Assembly (NCBI GenBank): GCA_028023455.1
Contig: JAQFVV010000027.1
Span: forward strand, 4,833,845-4,897,844
Direction of reading: 5' to 3'
Length of the DNA stretch: 64,000 bases
Source of the DNA: Epiperipatus broadwayi
Lineage: Eukaryota; Onychophora; Udeonychophora; Euonychophora; Peripatidae
Shown here: piece after piece, positions 1 through 11,385 of the stretch
Layout: each line of letters opens with the position of its first letter
Numbering within the stretch: the first letter of the stretch is position 1
Made by a program: the position numbers and the translations under genes
The notes under the pieces: generated by a model
The model's input: only the letters and a program-made list of their open reading frames with translations
Database searches by the model: none
What the model was told of the DNA's origin: nothing

Positions 1-465
1 ATATCTCACTAGCATTACAATAGTGATTGTATAATTCCAATAGTTTATGTTTCTGATATAATGGGATGTATATGCTAAATATTTTTCTATATGTGTCAAT
101 TTTCTGTAAACTGTAGTTTTGATTTTGCTATGAAGGAGTCTTGTCACAAGATCACCTAAGAATGCCAATTTTTGTTCCTGTTCTCATTCTATTGTGAATT
201 TGATTGAAGGAGATATGTTGTTGATGTGTTTATAGAAGGTTTGCAGTAGTGCTTTATCATACGGTTATACAACAAATGTATTATTATCATTGAAGAACTT
301 GAAACCACAAGCATAAAGACTACTTCATATCCACCTAAAGTTTGCCTATATCCATCTAAAGTTGTTGTTTTTTGGAAGGAGGTATGTACAAAATATGTTC
401 ATTAACAAAAGATTTTTAAATAATAATTAATAAACTAGCTTTATGTGTGTATATATCATTTTCAC

Positions 466-1005
466 AAACATATTGGTTCAGCATGAAATCTGCATTAAGC
501 TTGGGTATCATACATCTTTTATATGTCTTTGATCATATATTTATGGTTGTACCCCTCCACAAGGTGTTAAAAGCTGATAGAAACCAGTACATACCTTGCC
601 TGAGAGTGGATACTCTAATGAATGACTAATAAAAGTTATTAATATAGTTCCATCAAGTGATTTGTGTCAAAGTTGTCAGGGCAATAAGTATAATACTTAT
701 CAGTTAAACTATAGTAATTGGGTATCTATATAGACTGAACAATGATAAACATATGTGTAAATGATTGTGATCTGAGAAAATTGATGAGTGTTGGTTCAGC
801 ATGAAATAAACACCCTAAGAATCGTACATTTTTTCATGTATTTGGTCAATGTTTATGATTACACCCCTCTACAAGGTGTTAAAAGTTGATAGAAACCAGT
901 CCTTTCCTTCAGTAAGGTGGTATTATGAAAATTACACTATAGAAATATTATTCATTAAGCAAATATTCTCGAGTCTAACACATGACTAATAAAAGTGATT
1001 AAGTT
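466..1005 (+). repeat. Family F: tandem retrozyme-like repeat, ~1.6 units, period ~322 bp
   Basis: Two related copies follow one another. The module starting TTGGTTCAGCATGAAAT near 472 recurs near 793, and the text around 'CCTCCACAAGGTGTTAAAAG' (about 555) recurs near 868. At 786-820 a degraded hammerhead core is visible: TTGATGA (consensus CTGATGA), a GTGTT/AGCAT stem with loop GGTTC, then GAAA. The first copy keeps only the stem loop and GAAA (472-490). The same unit occurs at 63360-63815. Tandem units of a few hundred bases with one hammerhead per period is the layout described for retrozymes. No protein is encoded. The family name is my own label. Confidence 0.6.
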
Positions 1006-1558
1006 AAATATTTGTCTTTAAATAATTAAAGTGGCAGACATAAATAAACTTTAAAATTATAATTATTATGCAGATAAATTTACATGTCTAATTTCAACAA
1101 TTTTATTAACATAGTCTGTTGACTAATCTTTTCAGAATTAGATATGAGCATGACTTTGACCATTTTTAGGCAAACTTTAAGGTACCATTTTCCAATGCCA
1201 CAAAGCTGATGATCCTTTTAAAATGCATAGTTAACTGGACCAAATCCTGTATATGTAACCATCCATGAGTATGATGTAATAATCCATTTAAAAAAATAAA
1301 ATAGCTTTGTGTTTGCCATGTATAAGCTCTGCACATTTGAAATTTCTATTCAAACTCAATTCAAAGCTACAATTAGCTTATTTGTTTTCTATACAATTTG
1401 TATAAGTCTGTATTTTGGAAATGCTTTTATTGTTTAAAAAAATATTTTTCTTTATAGTTTCTTGGTTTTCAAATGTCTTATTTGGTTCAATAATTCATCT
1501 TCTGCAGCATTACAATCTCTATTCAAAGTTGTTTATGCATTTTTCCACTTTCCCTTTT

Positions 1559-1657
1559 TTTTCCATATGTCATAGCATCTGCCGGGAGGCGAACCCACAA
1601 CCATCTGCAATCAACTATTTGCTTGCAAGGTTGCTGTGCTGACCTCTCGGCTAACAA
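1559..1657 (-). mobile_element. tRNA-derived SINE, minus strand, with 13-bp target duplication
   Basis: Read on the minus strand it starts at a tRNA-like head with box A TAGCCGAGAGG and box B-like GGTTCGCCTCC, then a short tail ending in ATGG and an A run. The direct repeat CACTTTCCCTTTT at 1546-1558 and 1658-1670 flanks it exactly, which is a target-site duplication. Sister copies are at 4072, 46732, 48110 and 60777. The tRNA is no longer foldable as a functional gene, so I call it a SINE. Confidence 0.8.
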
Positions 1658-1784
1658 CACTTTCCCTTTTAAATAAGTAATTTAAACAAATTTCCATTAA
1701 AATATATTTTGGAAAAATATCTTTCAAAAAGAAACAATTTACTTTCATCATTCCGATTGAAAATTGTTTAAGCTTATTTAAATA

Positions 1785-2140
1785 TAGGAGATTTGAACTC
1801 AGACTTTCAAGCCCCTTTACTATCCACACTATCTCATACAACTGATACACATGACCACACATCTAGAAAAAATAAATAATCGCCAATATATGTATTTCAT
1901 GCTGAACCAGATCTCATTAGTTGGTCCAGATTATCATCTCCCATACCTATATACAATCAGTGCTGAGTTTATATTAAAATAGCAAATCCTTACACTTTAA
2001 TGGACAGGATTCAACCCACTCCAACTCTTCAACCATCCATACCATTGAAAATCTGATGATAGAATTCCCAAATCCCATGCTGATGCCAATATTGTTGTCA
2101 TGCTCATGTTGACCTCAAGTCACCCTGACCCCTTATGTAT
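1785..2140 (-). mobile_element. Family A hammerhead element, half copy
   Basis: Carries one arm plus part of the central region of family A. The outer part has a tRNA box-B-like run (GGATTTGAACTCAGAC read on plus). The minus-strand ribozyme at about 1896-1937 has CTAATGA in place of CTGATGA, the stem loop and an intact GAAA. The central part (about 1960-2140) matches the middle of the copy at 62538. The opposite arm is missing, so this is a truncated insertion. Confidence 0.6.
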
Positions 2141-2212
2141 AGAACAATATTCATTTTAAATATATAGAAGAGGGATGGGCAGAATGCTTCAATGTCATGC
2201 ATAATTTATTGC

Positions 2213-2455
2213 ACTACTGAAGTATCAAACTTGGAAATTTCAAGAGCTCAGATTAATTCCAGTGATGGCACTTCAAATTTTCAAACTTCTTATAAATCCT
2301 GATCAATAAAGACATTCAATTATATTGCCCTATATGGTTAGTGCAGTGGTAGAGAATCGGACTCTAGATTTTAAGGTTCTTGGATCAATTCCAGTTTGGG
2401 CACCTTTAGTGCCAGAACTTTTTATGAATTTCTGAACAGTAAAGCCATTTGATTC
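2213..2455 (+). mobile_element. SINE dimer related to the 122-bp satellite
   Basis: Two similar units lie head to tail. Both end in a 'CTTMTWAT..AATAAAGMCAT'-type tail (about 2283-2315 and 2410-2445). The second starts GGTTAGTGCAGTGGTAGAG, a box-A-like run, and has a box-B-like GGATCAATTCC near 2392. The same succession of motifs makes up each unit of the array at 58235-59010. It is probably an old dimeric SINE; no target duplication could be made out. Confidence 0.55.
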
Positions 2456-2505
2456 TGTTTTTATTTTATATATTTTAAATATAAATTTATGATTTTTTTT
2501 ATTTT

Positions 2506-2746
2506 AGTAGCAAACTCTCCAGACAGTAGTGCCACCTAGAGCAAGCTATAGTATTCAATGGATGCTAGAAAGCTTGGACATAAAATCCCTATCTAGTGCC
2601 TTCCCATCCAATATCCCCATTTTATGCACAAACCTTTTAGCATCCACTGGTTATTGTGGCTTGTACTAGGTGGCACTACTGTCTGGAAAATTTGTTACTG
2701 CTTTAACAGCTTGTGTAAGTATAGGATATATTGATCATGTGATGTA
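2506..2746. mobile_element. Family B fold-back element, short copy
   Basis: Left arm 2511-2618 (AACTCTCC, CAGTAGTGCCACCT, ATCCAATATCCCC) is repeated inverted at 2620-2695 (TTTATGCACAAACC to GGTGGCACTACTG). The ribozyme-bearing centre of other copies is deleted. An 11-bp repeat TTTTTTATTTT flanks it (2495-2505, 2747-2757), but this is low-complexity and weak evidence on its own. Confidence 0.65.
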
Positions 2747-2931
2747 TTTTTTATTTTGTGAATTTTTTTAAGCTTGTTTTTAAAAATGCTTTTTACTATT
2801 TTTTAAATATATACGTAATCATACACATACATGAATGGTGGATTGTCATAATAAATCTATATATATATATAGCTTTTATGATGCAATTTCTTGACACCAC
2901 TTAGATTTATACTTTTATTATATATGTTCAA

Positions 2932-3165
2932 AAGAGACTTGAAATCAGACTTTCAAATTCTCCACAGCTATCCATTTCTTCTTATACAACCGATATCTAT
3001 GACCACATACATGTGAAAAAGAAAAACCAATATACATGTTTGGTGCTGAACCAGCACTCATCAGTTAGATATTCATGTGTATCCATTGTATAATAAGGAG
3101 TGGATAGCAGTGGGGAGCTTGAAATTTTGAGTTCAAGTCTCTTTCTAATTACATTCAGTTTAGTA
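2932..3165. mobile_element. Family A fold-back element with mutated hammerhead
   Basis: The arms 2935-3030 and 3090-3165 are inverted copies (AGACTTGAAATCAGACTTTC against the complement near 3120-3145). A minus-strand hammerhead lies at about 3027-3072 with CTGATGA and a GTGCT/AGCAC stem, but the GAAA box reads CAAA, so cleavage is not expected. The right-hand ribozyme is missing. Confidence 0.6.
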
Positions 3166-3169
3166 TAGA

Positions 3170-4060
3170 CAATATACATATATTTAAATATATATAAATA
3201 ATAATGGGAATCCCATCATAAGGTAGGCAGTAATAAGTTTTAGAATTAAGTCTTCTATAGATTTCATATGTCCACCAGAATGGTGGTCAAGGTTCAAATA
3301 TTACAAAACTTTTAAATTATTAATTAAACTTGAAAAACAAATAAAGGTGTCAAATAACAGCAAGTAATGCCCCCAAGAATCAACCATATAATTGGTAAAT
3401 AAGATTGCCTGCAGACTAAAAAATTAATGTATGCACCCATATGTATAGATAAATAAAATATCATGCCTAATACTAATCAAACTTGTCCCTTTTTATAATT
3501 TTCACAATTCTATTTTAACATAAGATTAATCAGATCCATAACAGTATTAAAATTTTCAGATTTTCCTTTTGAGTTCAGATTACTTTATGTTTATTAACAA
3601 TGCCATTTAGAGAGATTGTTAATCTAACATGTTGTGTATGCATAAAAAGTTAGACATGTTAACCATTTGAAGAGAAACAAGTGGAATTTTTATGCAGATT
3701 AGCAGTTTTGGACATTACAAAGGTATTTTGATTGCTATATCTTCTCTACATTGTTTTAAGCCTGTCTATAACATTATAGTATTTTACTGTGGTTTACATT
3801 TTCCCTTTTCCTGCAGCAGCACTTTTCACTTATTAGTTGAAAAAAATCTGAAGATAGCAGCATTATATGAACTTTTTACATGATTGACAGTACTGTATTA
3901 ACATGACAAAACCATGTGCAAGGTAACCTAGAAGTTAATAGAAATGAGAATATCTGATTGGTTTTAGTGTTTTAGCCTAAGGAAAAAATAACTAAATTCT
4001 AAAGAAAAATTAATGGTTACAAAGCAATATTTTTGTAAAAGTCTTACTTTTAAGCCAGAA
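3170..4060. other. AT-rich stretch without recognised feature
   Basis: Long A/T runs and no ORF with family features. I see no inverted or tandem structure beyond simple runs. Confidence 0.5.
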
Positions 4061-4071
4061 AATATCTCATT

Positions 4072-4176
4072 GTTAGGCATTGGTGGTCGAGAGGTCAGTG
4101 ACAGCTGCTTTACAATCAGTTGTCCCTGGTTAGCAGGTTCGCTTCCCAGCTGATCCTATCCACACATGAGAAAAAA
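4072..4176 (+). mobile_element. tRNA-derived SINE with target duplication
   Basis: Same family as 1559-1657. Box A-like TGGTCGAGAGG is at about 4084, box B-like GGTTCGCTTCCC at about 4137, followed by CACACATGAG and an A run. ATCTCATT at 4064-4071 and 4177-4184 is an 8-bp flanking duplication. More diverged than the copy at 60777. Confidence 0.7.
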
Positions 4177-4687
4177 ATCTCATTAATAAGGTGATTGTCT
4201 TTGAAAACATTTTTTTTTAAAAAAAAACAACTCTTAAAAAGTTTTTTACAGCAATAAGAAGTAGTTTCTACTGGGTAAAAAGAAATCTCTTTTGCCAAAA
4301 CTGTAAATAAAATACTTTAAAAATGTTTTATTATAAATATTTTATTAACTTTTACAATTTTTTTTTCTTTGATAATAACTAACACTAAATGCACTTTTCC
4401 ATTAATAACATAAAATTCAAATATTTAATTTTTCTTCTAAGTTTTTGAAAAGGTAAATTATATCCAATGATGGCCTGCTCCGTTGTTACAGGTAAGAACT
4501 TTCCTTAGATATTTATTTTCACATTTTTAAAATATAAGATATTTATTTTTTACATTCCTCTTAGTTGAAAGCTTACATTTATAATAAATGGTGTTAAGAT
4601 TATCCATTTATTATATATATATATATATATATAAAATACATATTTTGCGGGTTCATCCGTGTTAAAAACTTTTAATATCAATATACT

Positions 4688-4721
4688 GACGTTTCGACTT
4701 GGTCACACAAGCCATCCACAG
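4688..4721 (-). ncRNA. Hammerhead-ribozyme-like motif of a Penelope-like element end
   Basis: On the minus strand: CTGTGGA (consensus CTGANGA, one change), one extra T, a six-pair stem GGCTTG/CAAGTC with loop TGTGAC, then GAAA and ACGTC. The palindromic ACGT as stem III with a GTC cleavage triplet is the minimal type reported in Penelope-like retroelements. ACT before the core pairs with AGT after GTC. It sits beside (TA)n runs in a diverged fragment of about 100 bp (4640-4740). Activity is doubtful because of the A-to-T change in the core. Confidence 0.5.
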
Positions 4722-4977
4722 AGTTATAAAAAGGTAGAAAGACGGTTGTATATATATATATATATATAAAGAATTGATTGCAAAAATTAAACGTTCAAAT
4801 ATAGAGGAATATTAAAGTAAGGGTCACTACATACCATTCAAAATAGAAAGGAGTTTTTAGCTGAACAGGTTGAACTACATGATGCAGTTGAATTTATCCA
4901 TTAATGTCATTAAGATATATATATATATATATATATAATATATAACAGTAACTTTCTTTATATATATATATTTTAGT

Positions 4978-5055
4978 ACAGTGACAAACTGGCAAACTCG
5001 GGACCTTAAAGACCCTGGACTGTGTTTCTGCTCTGTTATTTCCACTGCCCAAACC
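4978..5055 (-). mobile_element. Possible SINE remnant
   Basis: Read on minus, TTGGGCAGTGGAAATAACAG through CAGGGTCTTTAAGGTCCCGAG loosely parallels the SINE head at 2326-2400. It is followed by TA repeats. No flanking duplication was found and similarity is only by eye. Confidence 0.3.
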
Positions 5056-5390
5056 ATTATAAATTTAATTTGTGAACTCCATATTTTTCAAGCAGGCTTA
5101 TTTTAACCAAACAATCTTTTAAAATGCAAAAACACATCCTTCCTCCCATATATCACAGAAATTTATATCTGGATTTACCATAACAATCGTCATCAATTTA
5201 TGTCACCAATTTGATTTAAAATCAACTATTCATTAAAATGATCTTTAAAAAATGTTTTTTTTAAAAAATAGCTGTCATTTTTAATAATAGCCATTTTGTA
5301 AGGTTTGTGACATCATGGGGTTGTGATTTCATGAAAACAAACATCACAGGGAAAATAAAATTGTCACATTTACACCAGTTCTCATATTGA

Positions 5391-5920
5391 AGCCAATAAA
5401 CATCACATGATCACCACCTCTTATGCTCGTGTGTAATTTGTTAAAACAGGCAAAACTCACAATACATATTTTCCACACATAGCAAGCTAGAGTAATTAAT
5501 GAATGCCAGAAGACTTGTGCATAAAATCCCTAGCTAGTGCCTACTCATCCAATATCCCCAGACTAGTTTCTGGCTTGTGGCCTTCGTCAGTGAGGAGCCT
5601 TGGATCTGAGAGCACTGCACCTAAAGCTAATGGGCTTGGATTGAAAACATTAAGGTGTTTTTGGTTTAAGACTCATAGTTTTATAGTTAAATGGAGATAA
5701 AAGGTGATTGCTGGAGGGTTGCATTAGATTCTAAGATCTAGGTGCAGTGCTCTCAGATCCAAGACTCCTCACTGATGAATGCCACAAGTCAGAAAGTAGT
5801 TTGGGGATATTGGATGAGTAGGCACTAGATGGGGATTTTATGCACAAGCCTTCTGGCATCCATTGATTATTCTAGCTTGCTGTGTGTGGCAATACATATA
5901 GTGAGTTTTGCCTGTTTTAG
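5391..5920. mobile_element. Family B fold-back hammerhead element with 12-bp target duplication
   Basis: Arms at about 5450-5625 and 5740-5920 are inverted copies (GTGCATAAAATCCC / GGGGATTTTATGCAC). A roughly 115-bp centre lies between (ATTGAAAACATTAAGG... TTTATAGTTAAATGG). GTTCTCATATTG at 5378-5389 and 5921-5932 is a 12-bp flanking repeat. The left arm carries an intact minus-strand hammerhead (5555-5596). The right arm's plus-strand copy (about 5766-5808) has GAAAG instead of GAAAC and TAGTT instead of TAGTC. No protein is encoded. Confidence 0.8.
5555..5596 (-). ncRNA. Family B hammerhead ribozyme, intact core
   Basis: Minus strand: stem I TCCTCA pairs with TGGGGA (one G-U). The core is CTGACGA. 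Stem II is GGC/GCC with loop CACAA and an A-A mismatch at its base. Then GAA, stem III as the self-complementary ACTAGT, and the cleavage triplet GTC. A loopless six-base stem III suggests cleavage as a dimer, as in Penelope-type hammerheads. Not tested. Confidence 0.65.
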
Positions 5921-6444
5921 GTTCTCATATTGGATAATAAAATTTTAATTGAAACTAAAACCTAAACACTATTCTAAACACATGAAAACTGCTTAACTTA
6001 TTCCAATCTGTCGTGTATAAACAGCATATAAATAATGGCACTTTGATTATATTGCTCTTATTTCTTTTGTTAATTCTTCATTTTGTTTTTCATGCTCACA
6101 TCCTTCTAACATTGATACATAGTATTATTTATTGAATATACACAATTTCAAAAACAGGCTAAAAATTTGTAATTGCCACAAATCAACATATCTACTAAGA
6201 AACAATTATTATATATTTATCATATTTATTTTTTGTCATAAGATTTACAATTAAATATTTTTTAAATCCTATTTTTTATTTTTATGTACAAGATAGAATA
6301 AAATTTTTGAATGGATAAATGAGTAATAAAAACTAAACATTAAGAAAATGATAAAGATAATAGCACAGAAAAACATATATATTTCTAGCAAGGAATAAGA
6401 TATATATTTGTATGTGATAAAATGACTTTATTACTGTTATATGC

Positions 6445-6530
6445 TTATGGTAACAGCATATAATGGGTCACGTAAAATTTCAGTCTAAGTATGAGTGTCA
6501 CAAGTGTAAAAAGGTTGTGCACCACTGCAG
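6445..6530 (-). mobile_element. hAT-like DNA transposon end (one terminus)
   Basis: Minus strand begins CAGTGGTGCACAACCTTTTT, resembling the CAGNGGTTCTCAACCTTTT terminal repeats of hAT MITEs, and runs on to GACTGAAATTT and CCATTATATG. The copy at 44700-44790 matches over the same 80 bp. I did not find the opposite terminus or an 8-bp duplication. Confidence 0.45.
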
Positions 6531-6639
6531 TATTGTACTCTATAGAATTGAAATAATTAGAAACATGATTACTATACTTGATTAATTTCCATACAATGTT
6601 TTGGCAAAACAGTACTGCAGTTTGTGAAACGTGCATTTA

Positions 6640-8790
6640 AGATTTTCATATTAAATAACAAAAAAGTAAAGAAGAAAAGATTTACTCAGAATAATCTATA
6701 ACAAAAACGAGTTTTGATTGTATATTTATTAAATAATTCCATTAATAATAAATTTAAAACATGTAAATTAGCTTAATTATATTCATTCGCTTAAATTTTT
6801 GTTTAATTATAAAAACTAATTTTCCCTAAGACAAAAATGCTGATATTTTAAATCTAAACTATTTTGGCTAAAATAAAAATAAAAAGATTTCTTGCATTAT
6901 GCAATTAATCATCAAAATTAACAGGATCAAAGATATTAAATGTAAATGAAAAATAATCATTATATGCTTAATTTTTAGTCAGCATTTTCATAATTTAGCT
7001 GTAATATAATTTCATCACAAATTTAAAGAATAGCAAAACTATGGTAAAAAGTACAAATTTTATTTATTACATAACTAAAAACAAACTTTGATTATGTGCA
7101 GCAATGAAATGCATTAATAATAAAATATGTATATTTTAAAATTAATGTTTATGTAACTATTCTCTAATTAATATTGCCATACTTATAAAAATTTATTTCT
7201 CCCAAGGCAAAATATGATATCCTAAGATTGGCAAAGTTATTTGCATTATTAAAACTATAACATCTTAATGTATATAATATTTTTGATTTAATTTTTATTT
7301 AATTATAACTTCATTTGAGGTTTGAAAAAGTAGAAGGTTGACTTCAAAAAAATAGTGACAACACTTAAAAACAGACAATGGTTGCAAAGTATAAAATGCA
7401 ACAAAAATAAATTTTTAAATTTAAATTATGTTGGGGTTAATTTTTGCCTCACTTTAATTTAATGAATCACAATTTAGTGAAACATTAATTTCATGAAAAT
7501 AAAACTCAAAATGATGGACCATAAATTACAATATTTTAAAAATATTACAGTAACTGAAATGTTTTTATTATGCACTACATTCACACATATGTTAGTACCT
7601 TTTTTATTAATATTATGCTTAGTTAAATGTTTATTCATTAATTATCACATTTTTCCGGGTTTTTAAACTTTTTTTTTATTGGGATTTTTATCATTTTTTT
7701 TAATATTTTGAATTTATTGTAACACATTTTTTGACATAGGAAATCATTATAATATCTTGTTTTATATATAAGGCTTTTAATTTATGAGACATTTTGAGGA
7801 ACCAACTGAGCTCATTAACTGTTACTTTCATTTACGCATCTGAACCATGCCTGAAAAATCAATCAATTTAATTTGCATGTATACCTTCTATTGAGAGATT
7901 TGGCAGACCCTCCTCCCCCATCATTACAATTTGTGTAGATTGGGTTTTTGATATTTTAATTTTAAAAAATATCTAAGGATGTCAGGGTAATTGAAAATGT
8001 GGGAATTTCAAAGCTTGATAAACTTCACAATGATGGTTAACCAGTGTATTTTTGGATGTCTTGTACTTTGTGTTATAAACTTGATTTTTTTGAAAAGTTT
8101 GTAATTGGTTTTTCATAGTAATTTTGTGATAATTATTAAAAAACCAGAATATATATTTTTACATATTTATTTTCTATAGAAATGTTTTTTTCGAATATAA
8201 AAGATTATATTTTTGTGAGTAGCATTACCATGGAAATTATGATAATGTGAAATGTGATCAAAAATGTTGTCACTAACAGTCCGTTAGAAAATATAGCAGT
8301 GTCATAAAAATTACCAAAAACTTTAAACTTTTAAAACATAAGTTACTAGATATTAATAATTATTCATTGAGATTATAAAACAAAGAAGATTTCATTCATT
8401 TTGCAATTTGGCTTTGCTGTTCCTGACAGTTGACTAACAAGGTGTTTTGTTTTGATTAAAATCTAATTTTTAAAATAATTCCCAAAATCAAATGTGATTT
8501 TTTTAGAATTTATTTAATTTCTGAACAAAAATATCTATCAAATGAAAGTCACATTTATTATATTCTGATATAGATTAATGGTTTAATACTAAAAAAAAAT
8601 TGAAAGTTTACAACAAGTGATAACAAAGAAAACTGTCAGAGTACAGGAGGGTTAAAAGGATAAACCTGTAGTTTTAAATTCTCTTTATTAGATTAGAAAT
8701 AATTACATTTTAAATAAAAGTTGTGGCAATTAATAGACATATTTGATCTTTAATAAAGTCTGTATCTGAGATTAAAGGAAATTTTTTAAT
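6640..8790. other. Very AT-rich stretch, no gene seen
   Basis: Over 2 kb of T/A runs with no ORF of interest, no arrays and no recognisable repeat family. It may be old, decayed repeat DNA. Confidence 0.5.
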
Positions 8791-8799
8791 GAATTTTAT

Positions 8800-9890
8800 C
8801 ACAATCTAACAATATTATTTGTATAAAACAGAGAAACCTTAAAATAATATAAAATACTATTGCCGTGTCTTTTCAACTCATTTGAGTCCTTATCAAGGCT
8901 GAACAAAAATTGTTATTGTTGTATTTTGTAAAAATATATTTACATTAGTATAAGTTGATGTGCTCCAGAAAAAGTAGAAAATATTAAATATATTTAAATT
9001 GTGAACTGATAAATGGTAAATTTAATTAAATAATTTACATTAATTGCAATTGATAAATTCCAAGAAATATTTGCTGATTACAAATATTTCTTGATAAGAG
9101 ACTAATTAATTATATTTTAGACTAAATTACCTTATATGGAAAGGAATTCCTAAGACACCAATTAATTATAAACTATAAATAGAGTAAGCAACAAAGTGTG
9201 GTTCATTTCCAGTTCCTTTTGCAGAGAGATATAAATGACAGTAGCTTCAATTAATATGCAGTGCTCTCAGTGAAAATGTGCTTCAGGCAGCAGTGGAATA
9301 GGCTCAAAGAGTTTGGGAAACTGGGGCCAGAGGAAATCATTTGGATAGCAACTAGATGCGAAGAGTTGATTTTCAAATGGATTTCAAATGAAGTTACCAA
9401 GAGGACTGTTGTTAAGTGACAGACATAATTGCAGCTAAAAGAAACTCATAGTGATGGTCGCAGTGCTCTATGACAAAGCCAGATGTGTTCACATGCAAGT
9501 GCTTGGGAAACCGAGGCTGGAAACTATCTTGAAAACAGCCAGTCTTAAAGTGCATCAGAAATAATGAACCATAGGGAACCATAGAGATATTTGTGTGTGT
9601 AGCAGACTGTTCACTATTCTTACTATGTACTATTTTGTTTGATGCTATTTGGAATGATTGCATTTTGAATACACAGCAGTTATACTCTACTAAGCGATGA
9701 ACATTTCATTATATCGGCCAGGAACAACTAATCGAAATATTCAAGTTTATCACTTAGGAGAGTATAATGATTTTAATACAGCCTTGAAAAGGACTTAAAT
9801 GAGTTGAAAGTGCTTGGCAATAGTCTTGTATATTATTTTGCTTTCTCAGTTTTATACAATAATCATATTGTTAGATTGTGATTTATATTT
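8800..9890. mobile_element. Family G large fold-back repeat (~1.1 kb)
   Basis: The left arm at 8800-8905 (ATCACAATCTAACAATAT, TTTCAACTCATTTGAGTCC) recurs inverted at 9780-9890 (GGACTTAAATGAGTTGAAA, ATATTGTTAGATTGTGAT). Inside, TTATACTCTACTAAGCGATG at 9683 is inverted at 9748-9770. The end of each arm has a small hairpin then GAAA, vaguely hammerhead-like but without a clear CTGANGA box. The 9230-9680 centre is less AT-rich and unrecognised; its ORF (9412-9663 minus) has no family features. Confidence 0.55.
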
Positions 9891-9899
9891 TATAATAAC

Positions 9900-10400
9900 A
9901 GAAATATTGGATTTATTATTTTAATGAATTTTAATAATTTAAAGCTTAATAAAAAATGACAAACTCCTAATAGACACAACATGGTTTTATAATGTAAATG
10001 CTACAACTAGTATCTCATTATTCCTAAGAAAAGTATTTGTTTTATACAATTATCACTTCAAATTTTTTATTTTACGCATTATTATAATAAGTATTACAAA
10101 TATTTTAAAAAATATAATTATAAAATCATTAAAAAATGAAAAAATAAAATAATTTTTATTTAGAATAGCTTCTAATTGGAATTGGTTGATTTTTTTATTA
10201 TAATGAAATAAATTTGTTTTTTATTATTGCAAACATTATTTACCATAAGTATAATAATATTTATAAAATAAAGTAGATAAGAAAATAACCCTAGATTGCA
10301 AAATATGGGGGGATACTTATAATTAGACTGCAAGCACTATGAGATATTGTCAAACTTCAAAAAGTGGCATAAAAATTCAAATTAATTTGATTTTTAAAAA
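9900..10400. other. AT-rich stretch, nothing recognised
   Basis: Homopolymer A/T runs only, lying between fold-back families G and B. Confidence 0.5.
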
Positions 10401-10419
10401 ATACAGACATGTCTAGGAA

Positions 10420-10790
10420 AGTAGGTAAATTTCTCCATACAGTAGTGCCATTCAGTGCAAGCTGGAGTAATCAATGGATGCAAGAAGGTTTGTATATAAA
10501 ATCCCTGCCTAGTGCCTACTCGCCCAATATCCCCAGACTAGTTTCTAGCTTGTGGCTTTCATCAGTGAGGAGCCTTGGATATGAGAGCACTGTACCTAGA
10601 TCTTAGGATCTAATGCAACCTTCAAGCAGCCATATTTTATCTCTACTTAAACTATGAGTCTAAAATTAAAAACAAAATTTTCATTCCAAACTCATAAGCT
10701 TATATAGTCATATAGGTCTGAACTCAGTTCAATACTCATACGTTTTGGTGTCTTTGGTTCTTTAATAACTATAGCCACTACTATACTATT
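10420..10790 (-). mobile_element. Family B element, half copy
   Basis: One arm plus the long central segment (CATATAGGTCTGAACTCAG, TTTGGTGTCTTTGGTTC) that is also present at 55745-55850. The second arm is absent, unless it is shared with the full copy that begins within 30 bp. It contains the hammerhead at 10530-10571. Confidence 0.7.
10530..10571 (-). ncRNA. Family B hammerhead ribozyme, stem II variant
   Basis: CTGATGA core with stem II AGC/GCT (loop CACAA), GAA, ACTAGT, GTC cleavage site, and stem I TCCTCA/TGGGGA. Relative to the 5555 copy both sides of stem II changed together (GGC/GCC to AGC/GCT), which supports pairing. Confidence 0.65.
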
Positions 10791-10794
10791 ATGC

Positions 10795-11385
10795 AGGATT
10801 GATATTAAACCACTAAACATCACATAATCACCATTTCTTATGCTTGCTCAAACTGTTAAAACAGATAAAACTCTCCATACAATAGTGCCATTCAGTGTAA
10901 GCCACACTAATCAATAGATGCAAGATGGTTTAGATATAAAATCCCTTTCTACTGCCTAATCATCCAATATCCCCAGACTAGTTTCTAGCTTGTGGATTTC
11001 ATCAGTGATGAGTCTTAGATCTGAGAGCACTGCACCTAGATCTTAGGATCCAATGCAACCTTTATAAGCTTGGATTAAAAATATTGTTTTCAATTTTAGA
11101 CTCAATAGTTCTTGTAGTTAAGTAGAGATAAAAGGTGGCTGCTGGAGGGTTGCATTAAATCCTAAGGTCTAGGTACAGTGCTCCAAGATCGAACGCTCCT
11201 CACTGATGAAAGCCACAAGTTAGAAACTAGTCAGGGGGTGTTGGATGATTAGGCACATGATAGGAATTTTATGCACAAACCTTCTTGCATCCATTGATTA
11301 TTTTGGCTTGCACTGAATGGCACTACTGTATGGAGATTTTTGCTTGTTTTAACAGCTTGAGCAAGCATAAGAAATGGTGACCTAA
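10795..11385. mobile_element. Family B fold-back hammerhead element, full copy
   Basis: The outer ends ACTAAACATCACATAATCACC (10797) and GCAAGCATAAGAAATGGTGA (11361) are inverted copies, as are arms 10865-11060 and 11140-11340. There are two divergent hammerheads: minus 10970-11011 (stem II ATC/GCT, weakened) and plus 11196-11237 (CTGATGA, stem II AGC/GTT, GAA, ACTAGT, GTC). No clear target duplication was seen. Confidence 0.75.
11196..11237 (+). ncRNA. Family B hammerhead ribozyme
   Basis: CTGATGA at 11202-11208, stem II AGC/GTT with loop CACAA, GAA, then ACTAGT and C. Stem I is CTCC before the core and GGGG after the cleavage site, with an A-A mismatch next to it. Partner of the minus-strand copy in the left arm. 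Confidence 0.55.
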
